The translations under genes and the position numbers were made by a program. 64,000 nucleotides of DNA from Pohlia nutans (lineage: Eukaryota > Streptophyta > Bryopsida > Bryales > Mniaceae): NCBI GenBank assembly GCA_022496805.1, contig CM040102.1:558001-622000 (forward strand), given 5' to 3'. Shown one piece after another: positions 1-11,735 of the stretch; position 1 is the first letter of the stretch, and each line of letters starts with the position of its first letter. Below the pieces are notes generated by a model. That model ran no database searches. It was given only the letters and a program-made list of their open reading frames with translations, and was not told the origin of the DNA.

Positions 1-105
1 AAAAATCAAAACACTAAAAATAAAAATATTAGAAAAATTAGGTAGTTATACATTTCAAGCTTTAAAGAAGAAAATAGTAAAAACGACTGTGTTTGAAAAT
101 ATATT

Positions 106-200
106 CACATAAACCAAACTTATGACTGACCTTGGTCACATAAACCAACTTATGACTGACCTTCGTCACATAAACCAAACTTATGACTGACCTTGGTCAG
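106..200. repeat. Three tandem ~31 bp units
   Basis: Three near-identical units, each containing CACATAAACC and CTTATGACTGACCTTGGT, run in tandem. The same words (GTCACA, TTTATG, ATGACT) occur in the opposite terminal region near 7150-7200, so this is probably subterminal repeat DNA of the CACTA element. The rest of 1-420 shows no gene. Confidence 0.6.
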
Positions 201-423
201 ATCGTCCTTCACCACGCGTTGCAATCTCCTGGACAGCTTGAAGCAACGACTGTAAAGCATGCTTCGACCCTAGCACGCTCGCTACAGAGCCTTATAATTT
301 GAATAACTCCTCCATTACAGAAGGCGGCGTTTCAGCGTAGTGGTCCTAACTACGTTTTGTGCCGCGCATTAAGTTTTGGGAGGTGCGCAGGTAGCTCATT
401 CAAACCTGAAGAGGACGATCAAA

Positions 424-504
424 ATGGCAATGGAGACTGCGCTTGATTGCCTCCCACGCCTCACTGCTCCTGCTTGCGATGGAGACGCCCACGATTCTTC
501 CTGA
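424..504 (+). promoter_or_regulatory. Possible upstream ORF before the CACTA gene
   Basis: An ATG at 424 opens a 26-codon frame that ends at TGA 502-504. It overlaps, in another frame, the ATG at 479 that I chose for the main protein. If the transcript starts upstream, this frame would lower initiation at 479. It could be chance. Confidence 0.25.
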
Positions 505-3500
505 AGCCTTAGTGCCGGAGGAAGAGGACGACACCTGCGAGTTGATTCGAGCGACACCTGAGGAGCCGGTTGCGGAGCAAGGGTCTGGGAGGGACGAGGA
601 TTGTGCAATCGGAGAGTACGAGAGGCTGCGGCAGGAGAATGTGCGCAAGAACGAGCTCAAGCTACAGGAGCTCGGAGTCCCGCTTCTGGCACAGAAGTTG
701 CTGAACCCTAACGCCACGAGGACGACACCTGCGGGGGGAGGAGAGGGGACACGACGCGCTGGCGCCAGCAGCATCGGAAACCGCAGAAATACGTCGAGGT
801 AAACCCTAAACCCTAGCTTGACCCTGCCGACAGCGAATGTGGAATTTTTTATGTGCCGCTCCATTGGAATGACTAGGGCCTAGAATAGCCCTTCCGGTTT
901 GGGTGTTTTCTTGAACAGATTGTGAGGCCGATAGTTGAGGTTTAAAAAGTTTCAGTAACTTCGACTTGGAAAGTGTTAACTTCTTTCCATTTTCTGTCAA
1001 AACCACCAGTGAAATTCAGAAGATAGAAGGGAAACAGAATTCAGTTAGCGGGCACACCATAGACAAGCAGGCCTTTGGTCTGCCAGCTCCTGCATAATGA
1101 ACTCACAAGCAGGCTGCCAAGATTTGAGAGCAGACTGTGTCGGTTATTTTGGAGAAACTTTAAACTGATCAAAGTTCGGATGATGGAAGACGTGGTGGAG
1201 CTGTCTAATCCTGTGGAAATGTCGTCCATGAACAGCGCCGTGCATGGCCCAATTATCATCTCACCTGCATCCACATAACCACATTCAAATGACCACATTC
1301 CAATCACCATATGTCACAATTCTATTAACTCCAAAAGGATGAAGAAATCGGTACTGGACTTCATGTTTTTTTTTTTAGCGATTTTGAAGTGGACATTTCT
1401 TTGTCCAAATTTATTTATTCTTACCATATTCTTTACTGATTTCCATGATGCAAAAGTCGGTCCCATCTTAATCATATTGTTCACAATATGATTGATTGAA
1501 CTCGTCATTGAGTGTGCAGAAATGGTTATGTAATTTGCGTGCTTACCTGTTGTGACACGCTTCTTCTGACCACCTGAAATGCCACGGCGCATTTTGTGCT
1601 TTATAGATTACTTACTCCTCGATGACAGCAAGGGTTTGTAACTGATGTTGATTTCTGCAGCGAGGGTTTGAAAGTCGTGCGTCGGAGTAAGCGACTCAAC
1701 AACCGGCCACGAAAAGCTGCAAGGAACAAGCAGAAGGATGCGCTCTGCAAGGAATCAAAGGAAAGCGTGAGGAGCGTGCAGAGCAGCTCCGAGGAGTGGC
1801 ACAGCGAAGAGGAGAAAACGGAGAGCGAAACTGACATCGAGAATGATGACGAGCGTAGCCTAGGCGATGATGAGGTCTCGCCAGTAGTAGTGGGAAAGCC
1901 ACATCCAGGCAAGCAAAATTCTCAGGTGAGTGTACTGCCTTGCTTCGATGTTTGCTTGATTCGATGTTTGCTTGATTCGATGTTTGATTCGATGTTTGCT
2001 TCAATGTTTGCTTGATTCGATGATTCGATGTTTGCTTGATTCGGTGTTTGCTTTGCTGCCTTGATTCAGTGTTTGCTTGCCTTGAAACTGCAGTCTTGTT
2101 TCCAAGCTCTGTGACTCCTCATAGTCACATGAACAAGAATTCTGACTTCATTTGCTAAGGTTCTCGTCATAGATACTTTCATGTATCAATTATGAATGTT
2201 GACGTCCAGGAACTTGTGTGCATTGCTGCAGTCCATTTCTCCTCGTTTGTAAGAGCTGTGCATTTGCATGCTCCTCCAGTTTCCCATTGCAGTCAATCAC
2301 GCTAGCTTCTTGATATCACCATGCTTGCATACTGGTTTAGTAACTGTGTGACAAAGTACTAGCTTCGTGAATCTACATTGGATAAAAGCTTTGTGAATAT
2401 TAGCTTCGTGAATTTGCAATTTCGATACTAACTGTGTGAGCACTAGCTTTGTTAATTTTCACGCCAAATAATAGCTTAGTGAATTCTAGCTTTGTAAATT
2501 TGCTATTTGGATACAACCTGTGTGAGTTCTAGCTTCGTGAATTCGCAATCTGGATACTAGCTGTCTGAGAACTAGCTTCCATAAATTCACAATCTGGATA
2601 CAAGCTGTTTGAGTATTTGCTTGCCTTGAAACAGCTAGTGTTTGCTTGCCTTGAAACTGCAGTCATGTATCGTGGCTCTGTGACTGCTCATAGTCACATG
2701 AACTGGGATAATGACTAACCTTGACACTGAGAATGATTAGCGTTGTATGTATTGTGCAGGCCAGCAGACAGACAACCGAGCCATCTGTGTGGGAGGTGCG
2801 CAAGCGAGGTCCTGGAGGTTGTGGAATTCCCAAACCCAGGTCAACGAGCCTACGTCCGCAGCAAACAGCCCGTCCTCAACAAAGAAAACGTCTCAAGATG
2901 TCAGACGATTCACTATTAGGGGAGCCCTTCGATTACTGCAATGACGTTGTATCCGAGGTTCCTCCTAACCAGGGAGGCAGCACACCTCCTTCGCGTAACC
3001 AAGCCGTTCCCCGGCATGGGTCCATTAGTAGCTTGGACCTCGAAATTGCAGAAAGACAGCTCCAACTACTGCAATGGAGGCAAGCAATGGAGATGCAGGA
3101 GCCTGGGGTGAACTCCTCCACATATTCTCCATCAGAGATGACTGAGAGCTTTGGTCAACCCTCATATTCCAGAGACCAGAAGTCCAGACGACGGGTTGCT
3201 TTGAAGCAACAACAGGCTCAGGAGGTCACTTTTCGAGATACAGGAGGGCCCAGAAAACACGTTGTGGAGGTCGATCTGAGAGGACATCCACAAGGACAGA
3301 ATCGACCGCTGTGGCTAACATGTCTTCGAGGTCATGCGCAAGATATAGATTTCAGCGAAGACAACTACAAGAATCTCAACACTTCTATGCTGCTCGCTGT
3401 CAAGGAACGAGTGGACAACGCTTTTGAGTACCATGGGGGCCTTGGCAAGGTGACAGAGGAGGCTTTCCACAGCATTTTGAAGGGCCAGTTGAAGGTGAAG

Positions 3501-6164
3501 AGATATCAGTTGAAGAAAAGAATGCAAGAAGGGAAGGACAAGCCAAAGCACATTCGGCATGACCATTGGGTAAAGTTGTCAAAACTCATCTTGGAGGAGA
3601 AAAAACAGCATGAAGCAGAGAAGCTGCGATACAGCCGAGCGCAAGTGAGGAGGCCGTCTTCAGCCGGGCGCAACGAAGAATATGTTCGAGCTAATTTGGT
3701 AAGTCTTCAATATTTGTTTTCATGCCTTTCATCACAAGCTTTCTAGACTGCCAGCAAAGTCAGATGATCACCGGTACTTGGAGAAACTTGCATGTTCTCC
3801 TTCTTAGTTTCGTTAGAAGTCCAATGCAGCTCCTGATCTCAAAGGCTGTACAACTGTTCCATAGCGCAAACCAGGTCTTGAAGTGACTAGGTGCAGTCAT
3901 CAAATTAGAGTTTGTGATTGTTTTTAGTCATCACGTTCGAATTCGTGACTTTTTTTAGTCATAGAGATGTCTGACCCAGGTTAACCCATTCATTTTCGAG
4001 GACACTTGACGGCAGCAGCTCATTCCTGTAAGCAATTTTTGTGTACAATCGGTAACATTTTCCAAGTCCAGTCCTTCCTGCACGTACTGCTCGTTGCCTT
4101 GCAGAAGCCCGTGAAATTGTGGTGATAACCCGACGACGTAGTAGATTCCAGCGATAGTGAGAGAAGCCTCATCAATTGTCACTAGCATGCAGCACTAACT
4201 AGGGAATCTAACATCTCTGTGCATGCCATTGAGCTGGAGAGAAGCCCAACTAGGGTTGAAATTGAAAGGGAGCTTGCACGGGTCAAAAATGCCCCTCGAA
4301 GACTCAATCTGAGTAAAGAAACCTCCCCGAGTAGCCGAGTGTCTGATGCACAGCCAGAGCACGACAGTGATTGGCGGAGATCCATTGAGAAGAACATTGA
4401 ACGCATCATGCAGCACCTGCAGATTCCCGTTGTCACCCCCATGAAGGCAGCAAGTGCAAAGAGCAGCTCGAGCTCAGAGTCCACCGGCACCGACACTTTA
4501 CAAAAGCCAGATCACATTGAAGAAAGTATCATGCCACTGCAGGTACAAGTATGATCTTGATGTGTGTTGTCCAACTCCTGTTATTACAGCTCCTACTTGG
4601 GCACTTCTTAAAATCTTGTGCCTTAGTTCTAGAAAAATTCACTATGCCAAGTTCGTGACTATTTGTAGTCATTGGTATGGAAAGAGTGACCAGGCTTGAG
4701 TAGATGCAGTCATGAAGTTCGAATTCGTGATTGATAATAGTAATGAAGTTAGAATATGTGACTTCTCACAGTCATCAATTTAGAATCTATTACTATCCAC
4801 AGTCATAGAATTTGAATAAGTGACTGGAATGGTCAAGAAGGTGTGGCATTGTTGAACACATTTATAAACATTGCTCATGATTAAAAGCCATGACTGAGAG
4901 GATCCTTATTGACGTGTTGCCTCTGTACTCAACAGGGATTGCAGCAAGCAGGGGAGTGCGAATCGCAGCCTGCAGATCCGGATAAGGCAGAGGACATTCC
5001 TGCAGTAGGTGATGTGAAGGACTCACATCCGTCGGGAACTTCGAGCAACCCTGCCGGAGGCACTCCGGATTGTGGTATAGTGACCGTGGCAGAGTCAGGA
5101 GGACGTGCCCCAGTTGTGTATTCCACTTGGAATTTGAGGGCTTCCAAGCCTGCACAAGAGGACACTCGCACCCACAAGAAAATGCGTTTGACAGAGGTTG
5201 AGAAGCTGAAGAAAGACCAGGATGACACAAAGAAGCAAAGGGCACTCCGGGGGAGCAAAGAGAAAGCTGAAAAGAGCAAGGAAGCCAACATTGACAGTCA
5301 GCAGAACGCGAAAGGGAAGAGGAAGAGAAACATGAACGCACCGGTAAGTGAACATGTAAGTGTCGGCAGCCTTGTATTTTCACAGGTTTTTTTTCTGAAA
5401 GCACCAATTCAGTGAGTTAGTCTCAACTGATCCATGTTTTGTGTGTTTTTTATTTTTATAGGTTGTACAAGAAACCGAGGACCCGGATTTAAAGAAGGGT
5501 GACCCTGTGAGACTCAAGAAAAACATGAACGCACCCATAAGTGAACATGTAAGTGCCATGAGCCACTTCCTGGAGTGTTGTGCCTTAGTTCTTTAGAAAT
5601 TCATTATGCCAAGTTCGTGACTGTTTGTAGTCATTCATATGGAACGAGTGACCAGGCTTGACTAGATTTTGCCACGAAGTTAGAATAAGTGACTGATATT
5701 AGTAATGAAGTTAGAATATGTGACTTCTCACAGTCATAGAATTTGAATAAGTGCCATGAGCCTTGGAGAAGTACATCTTTGTATCAAAGCAGCAGTTTAG
5801 TCCCAACTGATCCTTGTTTTGTGTTCTTTTTTTATTATTATAGGTTGTACAAGAAGATGAGGACCCGGAGTTCAAGAAGGGTGACCCTGTGAGACTCAAG
5901 GGAATTGAAGAAGGGAAGGAGGATAAAGTTGTGGCACTCGGGAAAGTGCAGAATGTAGCTGGGGCTTCTCTACACGGGAAAACCATAATTGCAGGAACGG
6001 TGTCTGTAGAAGTGATGAAAAGCCTAGATGATGACTACAGTTTGTTTGCACCCGTAGATCTAGATGATCCACCCGTGACCTTGGTAGGACGAGCAGTAGG
6101 GCACTTTGTACTGTGGCCCACAGAGTTCATGGACATAGATCTGTCCTTCTCCCAAGCAGTTTAG
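479..6164 (+). CDS. CACTA-element Ptta/En/Spm-type protein, seven exons
   Basis: Exons inferred from GT-AG sites and phase: 479-798, 1661-1925, 2760-3698, 4186-4542, 4936-5343, 5462-5548, 5844-6164. All six joins keep frame, giving 898 residues with no internal stop. Residues about 46-66 are a charged helix ([19 protein letters not shown]), followed by a basic RRSKRL stretch near 115, as in many plant transposon proteins. Exon 3 holds the Ptta/En/Spm-like region (about 330-508), with W-x2-L near residue 462 followed by a basic stretch. The last exon resembles the C-terminal domain of plant CACTA proteins: LGK start, HG, central V and P positions, then [11 protein letters not shown]. Related plant proteins bind element ends; that role here is inferred. 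Exon 4 uses the acceptor at 4184-4185, the only nearby one that keeps the frame open. Exons 5-7 carry a tandem duplication. The start at 479 is the least certain point. Confidence 0.75.
1041..1592 (-). pseudogene. Captured PDR-type ABCG transporter fragment with its intron
   Basis: On the reverse strand, 1592-1547 encodes [15 protein letters not shown], the ABC signature motif of PDR-type ABCG transporters. A GT donor follows at 1546-1545. An AG acceptor precedes 1264, where the frame resumes as [18 protein letters not shown], the Walker B/D-loop region. Joining the two exons restores the conserved order exactly, at phase 1. After about 1170 the match fades; QPA and a late LLVYG-like string fit only with frame changes. 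It lies antisense inside intron 1 of the CACTA gene, so it is best read as a host gene piece picked up by the element. No start, membrane domain or full nucleotide-binding domain is present, so it cannot make a transporter. Confidence 0.82.
1945..2100 (+). repeat. Short repeats of GATGTTTGCTTGATTC
   Basis: Intron 2 opens with about seven imperfect copies of a 13-18 bp word (TTCGATGTTTGCTTGA). It is simple intronic expansion with no coding meaning. Confidence 0.7.
2335..2640 (+). repeat. Imperfect repeats of CTAGCTTCGTGAATT
   Basis: About eight degenerate copies of a 35-50 bp unit built from CTAGCTTCGTGAATT and GGATACTAGCTGTGTGAG fill the second half of intron 2. Confidence 0.6.
4600..4830 (+). 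repeat. Intronic repeat, copy 1 (copy 2 near 5575-5760)
   Basis: This stretch of intron 4 (GTGCCTTAGTTCT, then GTGACTATTTGTAGTCATT, AACGAGTGACC-like and GAATATGTGACTTCTCAC) recurs in intron 6. Both contain GTGACT/AGTCAT words like those of the element's terminal region. Confidence 0.6.
5575..5760 (+). repeat. Intronic repeat, copy 2
   Basis: Second copy of the repeat at 4600-4830, in the same orientation between exons 6 and 7. It supports a segmental duplication of this part of the gene together with the short exons on either side. Confidence 0.6.
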
Positions 6165-6249
6165 ACTGATCGAGTTCTAGGTGCAGTGCATCCTGTTTCA
6201 GCACCGAATTTACTATTTCAATGAAATGTGTGAAAATCATTTGCATGAC

Positions 6250-7233
6250 CTGACGCAGTGCTCACAACCGAACGGTTGACTTGTAATAGTCAACGGATCT
6301 CATTATCACCCTAATCTGAAACTGAAATCTATGACTACGCATCGGTAGAATGGCAGATTCGACTGCATGGCATACGTTTGCATTAGACTACGGACAGTCA
6401 AGTCCTAGTCAGATGCTTCCAATTTAATATTGAAATTTGACTCCCAGTAGTAATAGAAACGAGTATACTAGGACTTCATGCAGTCATCACATGATATGGG
6501 TGACTATGTGTAGTGAAGCATATTTGACTTTACAAAGTCGTATTATCTCACGTGTGTGTATGATGCAATATAGTCACAACCACATCACTATACATAGTGA
6601 TCAAACCATTGCTATATTCTCTAATACCTCACTAAAATTAGTCATGTCCATCTCATGATTTCAGCATTGGAGACTATGCATAGTCACCTCGATGTGGCTC
6701 TACATAGTCGTATTATCCCAAGTCTATGTGTGACTTAATGCAGTCACCACCACAGTACTATGCGTAGTGATAAAACCGTTGATGCAGTCACTAATATCTC
6801 ACTACAATTAGTCATAGCATTCAGAAGTTATTTCATTATTCGTGACTATGGGTAGTCCAATAGATGTGACTCCAAAGAGTCCTATTCTCCCAACTCAATG
6901 TATGACGCATTTCAGTCATCATCTCACTACTATGCGTAGTGATAATTGTATGACTACGTGTAGTCATAATGTCCATATAGATGACTACGTGTAGTCACAA
7001 ATGTATGACTATATAGAGTCATATGGTCCCAAGTCCCACTGCAGGTCCCGTTTCAAGGTCCCAAAACACTGTGGGAACGCAGCATTGGGAACAAGAAGTG
7101 TCCGATATGAGCCCCAGTCAGATTGTCCGAAGCGACTAAGTCGAAATGACTACAAACAGTGCTAGTCACATTTTGGTTTATGCCCTGTTGTAGTCATAAA
7201 ACCTAGTCACAATGGGCTGGTTTTCATGTAGTG
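6250..7233. repeat. CACTA subterminal region of TGACTAC/GTAGTCA words
   Basis: From the gene's end to the terminus there are roughly 25 copies of GACTA(C/T)-x-TGTAGTCA-like words in both orientations; the clearest is TGACTACGTGTAGTCA near 6952-6967. CACTA elements characteristically carry such subterminal arrays as protein-binding sites. No gene is present. Confidence 0.75.
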
Positions 7234-7234
7234 T

Positions 7235-10200
7235 CAGATCTCACAGAAACGCAATCGTGAAGATCGTAACGAACACCTTTGAAATGCATAGTCTCGCAAC
7301 TTGAGATCCAGCCAGTCTAAACCCTAAACTTTAGTCCCGATTGAAACACTTGAAATGATATTGCCTATTCGCCCCTTGCTTTGTGGATGCATGCTTAGCT
7401 TTTTCTAGAAAAAGATGAGCATGCAATTTATTAAGTCACTCATAAGCAAGAAAAACACACGTAGTTTGCAAAGAGGTAAGCTAGTCTCCCACACACTCAC
7501 CTTCCAAAGTGTCAAACCGCGTTCTACCGAAAGCGGCTAGTTAGGGTTTCTAGGGCAACTAGGAGTAGTCTTTCTGCCATAAATAGGAGGAGTAGTGGCC
7601 ATAATATCCCAGTTATTTATTTGGAGAGAGAGTACCATCCGGGCGCAGCCTAGAGGAATTATTACAGGACTCGACTGACAGCAGGTTCCGGTGGGAAACC
7701 GGATGGGAGACCGGATGGGAGAGGACGGGTCTCCGATGGACCCGGTCACGGTCCAAGCATTGAAGTGGGCCGCTCTAAACTGGGCGACCCACTATTCATT
7801 CACTCTCTACAACTCCAGTTGTCCGCGCCAGCAGAATTTCGAGCTCCCGGATAGCCGTAGAATTGATAGTGTGGGACCGGAAGAAGAGAGCATTGAGCGA
7901 CCGTATTGTGCAGATTCTGAGCGTCCGGGAGTGAGGGAAACTGAAGGAACCTACCTCCCGGACCATGGTGGATGTGGAGCCCATCCACATGGCGAGACCC
8001 GCGGGAGTAAACCCAGAAGAAGTCCGGGATTTGAGTGAAGGTATGGAGGCAATGGATGTCCACCCGGACAGGGCGGAAAAGCAATAGGAGGGACAGTCTG
8101 CGGGGCGCGGAACTCGGGGAGATAGGCTGGCGGATCCAATCGTGGTAGGGAGCCTGGAAGATGAGGAATAGCAGCCGCAAGTAGACCTGTAGCTGCCCGG
8201 AATCATCGGAGTCCCGGAATTGGTGGCCCGGACTTAGTGGATCCGATCATTTTGAACGAGGTCCTTTTTGAAGAAGTAGGGTAGGACTCTGTTTGGAAGT
8301 TAGTTTTTAGGATTCTAATGTTAGTTGCAGCGTAGGAAGAGAACTAAGTCGTGGGGTTGCCCCCTCGGCTTTTCCGGATCTGCGGGTTTCCCGAATCTGG
8401 TCGGCTTTGTGTTTTCTTTTTATCCAAGGATGTTACTCATTCCTGGGGTCTTCTTTTGTGTACCATTTTCTCTTTGTAAATGATCATAAGCATACTCTTC
8501 TACGACCGGAACGGCTGTGTGTGTGTGTGTGGTTGTTGATTGAGATGGTGGTCCAATTAAGTCCCTTGGTAACCGGAGGAGTTGATCGGATTCTGTTGTA
8601 GATCTAGTTATTCCGCGCCAGGTTGCAAGGTGTGATCCGAGGTAGTGGCTGAGTGGATGGGAGGGGGTACTCCAGTCCCTTCAGAACTCCTGGACGGGTA
8701 GTCCGGTTGAGGTGCCAGCACCCGGGTAGATCATGTAACAGGAAGGTACGGAACAGCTAGAGTAACCGGGTTCTGTTGTAGATCCAGTTAAGAGTCTGGG
8801 TATTAGGCAAACTCATAGATTGTTTGAAGGTGGGTTGTTCTGTGCTCGGTTGCAAGGTATAATCCGGGAAAGCGGCTGAGTGAACAGGAGGGGGTAGTCG
8901 GTTCTTTCAGAACTCCTGGACGGGTAGTCCGGTTGAGGTACCAGCACCTGGGTAGGCCATGTGATAAAGAGAGTCGGAATGGTCAGAGTAAAATGAACTG
9001 TTAGGAGTCGAACCAATTCCGGATACCCCGGGTAAATGTCCATCTCGGTTATCAAGTCGGTGTAGTAATTTGTAGAAGGGGGAAACCCGGGTTACGCTTA
9101 AGTGACCGGCTGTGGGTTTGGGATGAATCTGCAACTGAAGCGCAGTACGGGGATTACCCGGATAGAGGAACGGAGTTAGGATAACCGGAAGGTAGTGAAT
9201 TTCCCATCATTTAAATCAGCAGGAAGGGTGTGTCTTTCAATCCAGCACCACTAATGTGAATATAGAACCCTTTGAAGGAAAACAGAGGTTAGTGTAAACC
9301 TGTTTGAGTTGTTTTGATAGACCGGACAGAGTACGGTTGGATAAATTCCTAACTGGGACGAAAACCGGATCTAGTCGTAACCGGGTCAGTCAGTGGGAGG
9401 AGGCCCGGTTTGGTAGGAAAGAGGAATTCAGCTGGTGACAAAGAAAGAGAGATCACCAGTCCGGGACCATCTCCGGAAGCTTTCCACTTCACAGAATCCC
9501 TGCGGAACAATAACCCGGAAATCACCTCTACGAGCGTTCTTAATACGTAAAAGTGCGTTCTAGGGGAATATCCGATATCACGTGCTACGACACAAAGGCT
9601 CAACTAGAAAAATATAAGCATTCTAGGGTTTCTAAGGCTTTTGTAGCATGCGGCGTTAAGATGAGGTGACAACCAAACTCCAAGAGCTATGCCGCAAGAT
9701 TGACAGTTGAATACCTTCCTCATAGAGTTCATCCAAGTCTCAGTGGTGCCTAGTCCTCCCTCATGCGCTATGATTGTATCATAGTACTACATTCTAATCT
9801 GACTTTAGACACCGTGTCCTGTGACACCCTAAACCCTACTAGTGTTAGTATCATATTGAGAATTTGGAACGATACATAGAACATTGCCCTATGTAGTCAA
9901 AGGGTGTAGTACTATGGTAGGGTGTCGTACTGTAGGACTATCATGGTGCATGAGGGAGGACTAGGCACCACTAAGGCTTGGATGAAGTCTACGAGGAAGG
10001 TATTCAAGTGTCGATTTTGCGGCATGGCACTTGGAATGAGGTTGTCACCTCATCTTGATGCCTCATGCTACAAAAGGCTTAGAAACCACAGAGTATTCAT
10101 CTTTTTGTAGTTGGGCCTCTAGAAAGTGACTGGGTGAGTGTGTGAGGGACTAGCTCGGTTCTAGCGAGTACAGACCTTTTCAAAGGCGGAAAGGCGTCGA

Positions 10201-10346
10201 CAAAGCAGGGGCAACAAGGCAATACCCTCTCCTGCGTTTCAATCGAGATTAGAGTTGACGTTAGGCAAAGTGGATCTCAAGCTACGATAGCATGCGCTTC
10301 AAAGGTGTGCGTTCCGATCTTCACGATTGTGTTTTTGTGAGATCTG
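7235..10346. mobile_element. Foldback element with long inverted arms
   Basis: The sequence after 7235 (CAGATCTCAC, then CAATCGTGAAGATCG) is the reverse complement of DNA ending at 10346 (CGATCTTCACGATTG, GTGAGATCTG). Pairing continues inward with about 80-85% identity by eye: 7235-7562 against about 10118-10346, and 9608-9830 against about 9890-10117. The left arm is interrupted by the 7563-9600 insertion. Without it the element would be about 1.07 kb with a short loop near 9840-9890. Long arms without a gene suggest a foldback or MULE-like non-autonomous element. The outer arm ends are not visible because the CACTA terminus abuts the left arm. Confidence 0.75.
7563..9600. mobile_element. 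2.04 kb insertion in the foldback left arm
   Basis: CAACTAG occurs at 7556-7562 and again at 9601-9607, exactly where homology to the right arm stops and resumes, so the DNA between is an insertion with a target duplication. It is rich in CCGGA/ACCGG words and contains a diverged tandem duplication (about 8585-8745 and 8765-8965, sharing TCAGAACTCCTGGACGGGTA) and a short GT run at 8518-8532. The open frame at 7691-8038 resembles no protein I know. No TG...CA LTR ends or clear inverted termini are seen, so the class is open. Confidence 0.6.
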
Positions 10347-11735
10347 GTATTGCTGAACAGGACTTAAAGCACGGAAGCTCGTCACGTTGTTTGATGATGA
10401 AGAGGGTTTGAAGAAAGTGCTGGGCCAAAGGTATGTATGGGAAGCCACATGATTCAAGTGGGGAGTATGTAACGTGGAACTAAAATGAAGAGGGGTTGAA
10501 GAATGTGCACTTTCGGTAGTTCGATTGTCCTATTGAACTTCTTACTATAGCGAAGAAAGAATTTTTTTCAGAAATAACCCTATTCGTGATGGACGTTTTC
10601 ATTGTACAAGGTAGTTATGGAAGGGGAGGAAATGAGAATGCGGTGGGAGTCCTTCTTGGAAAGGCCTTTGTGCTATGCACCACCAAGTCATAGGATCAGC
10701 TCAGACCCTCCAAATTGCATTAAACGTAAAGTGAACTCATTTTGTAGTCAACCATGTATAGAAGGTCCGATAAAAGAATGGAGAGAACACCAACGAATTT
10801 GATATATCTTTTAATGAGATACGACCTTAATCAATGACCAATGGAAATAACGCTTGATTAGGTACTTAACGAGGTTTACAATTTGCGAGACGGATTTTTC
10901 AATATTACCTTGAGTTATTGCAGGGTGCGGATCTTTCAAAACAAGGGGATGGTCGTTAAATATTTAGTACCTATGGTCATTCAGTGGCGGACCAGGCCGT
11001 GTATCACATCAGTGATCACACGTGCTCGAGTAATCTCGAACTTTGGTCTCAAAGTCCTGACATATAGTCATAATTTACCCCTAAGTGCCGAACCATGCAT
11101 ATTGTGCAAGATGTACAGATTTCATCCGTATTTTCTCATCCGTCATACACTTTTTGTGGTGAGATTTTTGTACTGATTTATTTATGGGAAGTTAGCTTCA
11201 TGTATGTGTGATTCGATTGAAAAGGAACTAATGTTTGAAAAAATTATGCCTCATTTTGTGTTGCAGTGTTTCACCGAAAATGTTGAAGATCTTGGTCCAA
11301 AAGTGATATTGGAAAAAAAAAACTATGAAAATGAAGCATCCGAAAAAACTCCAAAAATCACTACACCTAAAGTACTACATTATAACCCATCACAAAAAAT
11401 TTCATCCACATATTGTCAATATCGTATTCGTAATTGAATTATAAAATAATTTTGTATTTTATGTTTCAAATTTTATAGAAATTTTTTATTGATAGCAATC
11501 ATAGATCTAACCGTATAGATAGAATCTACAAATAAAAATGTATAACTTTTATTCATACATCAAGTTCCAAATATTTGTGTTAGTTGCATTTTATAATGCA
11601 CCTTTGCGAAACTGTGTAAACTGGACATAGGTGAGGACTTCTAGGGGTTAACCAACAAGACCGTGGGATTTGATGATCATGCGCATTGGATATTTGATAG
11701 TATTCTAAAACAAAGAGAATTTGGTTAATGTATCG
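10347..11735. other. No gene recognised; diverged repeat DNA
   Basis: Only short open frames without recognisable motifs occur here. The part from about 10970 to 11560 resembles 22890-23380 (shared order of CCATGCAT, TATTGTCAATAT, ATAGAATC-x-A and ACTTTTATTCAT), pointing to an old dispersed repeat. Confidence 0.5.

Larger units (their letters stand above)
1..7233 (+). mobile_element. CACTA (En/Spm) DNA transposon, right part
   Basis: The right end at 7233 reads inward on the reverse strand as CACTACATGAAAACCAGC, the standard CACTA-type terminus. Inside it lie about 1 kb of subterminal short inverted repeats and a seven-exon gene for a Ptta/En/Spm-type protein, the usual second protein of plant CACTA elements. 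The left terminus and a TNPD-type transposase gene are not visible and should lie before position 1. The 3 bp target duplication would be TCA (7234-7236) but cannot be tested without the left side. The element appears to sit in the arm of the foldback repeat that starts at 7235. Confidence 0.82.

Noticed and set aside
7691..8206. Frames on both strands of the 2 kb insertion
   Set aside because: Forward and reverse frames overlap with no recognisable domain; too little to call a gene.
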